Assembly (NCBI GenBank): GCA_040226215.1
Contig: JAVKFF010000241.1
Span: forward strand, 1 to 17,337
Direction: 5' to 3'
DNA: 17,337 nucleotides
Origin: JAVKFF01 sp040226215
Lineage (GTDB): Bacteria; Pseudomonadota; Alphaproteobacteria; DSM-16000; Inquilinaceae
Shown one piece after another: positions 15,936 through 17,337 of the stretch. How positions within the stretch are numbered: position 1 is the stretch's first letter; each line of letters opens with the position of its first letter. A program made the translations under genes and the position numbers. The notes under the pieces are model-generated. The model saw only the letters and a program-made list of their open reading frames with translations, was not told where the DNA came from and searched no databases.

Positions 15936-15948
15936 GGCTTCGCCTCGA

Positions 15949-16857
15949 CTATCGATTTCTCAGCGCGGCGTCTTCGCGCGTCATCTCGATGAAGTGCGCC
16001 GCGGTTTCCGGCACGTCGGAGCCGCGCCGCCAGGCGATGCCGAGGTCAAGCTGCGGGATCGCCGCCGACAGGGTTCGTGCCTCGATGCGGTCGCCCTCCA
16101 GCGACCAGGGCCGGTAGGCGATGTCCGGCAGGATGGCGAGGCCGGCACCGGTGGCCACCAGGCTGCGCACCGCCTCCACCGAGGAGGTCTTGAGCACGAT
16201 GCGCGGCTCGCCGCCGGCGGCCCGCCAGTGGGTCGCCAGCGACTCCGTGATATCGTCGGTCGACAGCGCGATCATCGGCTCCTCCGCCATGTCGGCGATG
16301 GCGATCGCCTCCTGCCGGCAGAGCCGGTGGTCGGGCGGCATCCAGACCCGGAAGCGCGAGCGCATCAGCACCTCGTGCTCGAGCGCGTAGGTGTCCTCCA
16401 TGTTGGAGGTGATCATCAGCCCCGCCCCCAGCTCGCCATTGACCAGCAGGTGCTCGATATAGGCCCGCTCGTCCTCGATCACCCGCACCTCGACATTGGG
16501 GAACATGCGCCGATACCGGGCGAGAATATGGGCGAGGAAATAGCCGGAAACCATTGATGTAACGCCAAGATTGAGTTCTCCCGAAACAGCCTCGGGCCGG
16601 GTCGAGATGGCCTTCTCCGCATCCGCCACCGTGGCCAGGATGGAATGGGCGTGGCGCAGGAACTGATGGCCCTGATAGGTCAGGTCGACGCCCTTGGAAT
16701 GGCGCGTGAACAGCGTCGCCCCGGTCTGCCCCTCGAGCTGCTTCAGCGCCTCGGTCAGCGCCGACTGCGAGATGCCCAGCGACGCCGCTCCGCGCGACAC
16801 CGATCCCGCCTCCGCGACGGCGAGGAAGTAGGTGACCTGCTTGAGGGTAAGCTGCAT
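15949..16857 (-). CDS. LysR-family transcriptional regulator
   Basis: This 302-residue LysR-type regulator has an N-terminal winged helix-turn-helix (about 1-60). The recognition region is VSRGAASLGISQSALTEALK, followed by the wing LFTRHSKGVDLTYQG. A linker helix and the periplasmic-binding-like co-inducer domain (about 90-295) complete it; GELNLGVTSMVSGYFL opens the latter and LVATGAGLAILPD is the conserved second-subdomain loop. It is transcribed in the same direction as the transporter operon, and its stop lies 14 bp from the palindromic sites, so it is the probable regulator of that operon. The inducer is unknown but could be a polyamine or its breakdown product. In E. coli the equivalent cluster uses a different (MocR-like YdcR) regulator. 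The start rests on the domain beginning; its ribosome-binding site is weak. Confidence 0.92.
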   Translation of the reverse strand: MQLTLKQVTYFLAVAEAGSVSRGAASLGISQSALTEALKQLEGQTGATLFTRHSKGVDLTYQGHQFLRHAHSILATVADAEKAISTRPEAVSGELNLGVTSMVSGYFLAHILARYRRMFPNVEVRVIEDERAYIEHLLVNGELGAGLMITSNMEDTYALEHEVLMRSRFRVWMPPDHRLCRQEAIAIADMAEEPMIALSTDDITESLATHWRAAGGEPRIVLKTSSVEAVRSLVATGAGLAILPDIAYRPWSLEGDRIEARTLSAAIPQLDLGIAWRRGSDVPETAAHFIEMTREDAALRNR

Positions 16858-16895
16858 GCGGTGGGGACAGGCGCTGGCTGCGGGATGTCGCGGCG

Positions 16896-16925
16896 ACTAT
16901 AGCGCCGGAGCGGTTCGATCGTCAG
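16896..16925 (-). promoter_or_regulatory. Candidate promoter of the LysR-family gene
   Basis: On the minus strand, CTGACG (16920-16925) precedes TATAGT (16896-16901) by 18 nt. Each hexamer is close to consensus. Transcription would start near 16889, about 32 nt before the LysR start. It lies between the regulator gene and the repeat array. Confidence 0.42.
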
Positions 16926-16959
16926 CGTCCGGTAGATCTAGCGCGAAGTCGACCGCGAA

Positions 16960-17330
16960 GTTCCGGCTCTCTCTGCGGTCGGCTGGAATGACGCCGAACT
17001 GATAAAAAACTCCACCGTCGTTCCGCACGCAGCGCAGCGGAGATGCGGAACCTCGCGCCCGTTTTCGCCGAAGTCCCAGCCTGGCTGCGCGAGGTTCCGG
17101 CTCTCCCTGCGGTCGGCCGGAACGACGGAGTTGATTTGGTGAAAAAATTCCATCGTCGTTTCGCACGCAGCGAAGCGGAGATGCGGAACCTCGCGCCCGT
17201 TTTCGCCGAAGTCCCAGCCTGGCTGCGCGAGGTTTCGGCTCTCCCTGCGGTCGGCCGGAACGACGAAGAAATGATGAGAAAATTATCCGTCGTTCCGCAC
17301 GCAGCGAAGCGGAGATGCGGAACCTCGCGC
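16960..17330. repeat. REP/BIME-like array: three inverted-palindrome modules
   Basis: This 371-bp stretch holds three modules (16960-17058, 17087-17196, 17225-17330) with a period of 134-138 bp. Two identical 28-bp spacers (17059-17086 and 17197-17224) separate them. Each module has a left arm (GAGGTTCCGG...CCGGAACGACG), an AT-rich centre of 22-26 bp, and a right arm (CGTCGTTCCGCA...TGCGGAACCTCGCGC). Each arm is itself a palindrome (GTTCCGG/CCGGAAC; GTTCCGCA/TGCGGAAC). The two arms are inverted to each other, so a module can fold into one long stem with an AT-rich loop. Arms are conserved (module 1 is the most diverged) while the three centres differ. No gene is seen from 16858 to the window end; open frames within the array are by-products of the repeats. 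This resembles bacterial interspersed mosaic elements. Confidence 0.85.
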
Positions 17331-17337
17331 GACCGGG

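Noticed and set aside
16897..17166. Minus-strand open frames within the terminal repeats
   Set aside because: They are translations of the REP-like modules (recurring VRNDGG-type peptides). Such spurious frames are common in repeat-bearing alphaproteobacterial genomes.
16960..17330. CRISPR array
   Set aside because: Units of 134-138 bp are themselves inverted repeats with identical spacers, the reverse of a CRISPR layout. No cas genes are present.

Overview
This is a GC-rich chromosomal window from an alphaproteobacterium. Supporting this are the M23-peptidase/bactofilin pair of the Caulobacter/Hyphomonas type, the long overlapping operons, GTG starts, and REP-like palindromic repeats beginning at about 16960. 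The genus cannot be named from this sequence. No rRNA, tRNA, phage, insertion sequence or CRISPR array was seen.

Layout, left to right. The 3' part of a PLP-dependent threonine/serine dehydratase (1-766, +) runs convergently into a bactofilin gene (869-1486, -). The bactofilin lies downstream of, and overlaps, a membrane-anchored coiled-coil M23 endopeptidase gene (1458-3074, -); together they form a cell-shape module. A 458-bp intergenic region with a sharply AT-rich block separates this from an AhpD/CMD-like gene (3533-4123, +). A 16-bp tandem repeat follows, overlapping a 37-residue lipoprotein gene (4211-4324, -). A TauE/SafE permease gene (4541-5296, +) comes next. A leftward three-gene operon encodes a class I acyl-CoA/AMP ligase, a tandem PCC/DUF296-domain protein and an SCP2-type thiolase (9009 down to 5326). 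It has a good sigma70-like promoter and looks like acyl-CoA metabolism of an unknown substrate. Two small rightward genes follow, a DUF1697 protein (9116-9649) and a peroxiredoxin-like protein (9759-10298).

The right half (10302-16857, all -) is a polyamine-type uptake and oxidation locus. It holds a LysR regulator, a periplasmic binding protein, an ABC ATPase, two permeases and a gamma-aminobutyraldehyde dehydrogenase. The structural gene order matches the E. coli ydcSTUV-ydcW(patD) cluster. Between the regulator and the binding-protein gene lie two palindromic sites 22 bp apart, one a perfect T-N11-A box. They sit where the recognition and activation sites of a LysR regulator should be relative to a candidate promoter. 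The window ends in three modules of inverted palindromic repeats (16960-17330).

No clearly new system was found. The items most worth following up are the unannotated small lipoprotein with its tandem repeat, the thiolase paired with a PCC-domain protein, the LysR operator pair, and the modular repeat array with conserved arms and variable AT-rich centres.
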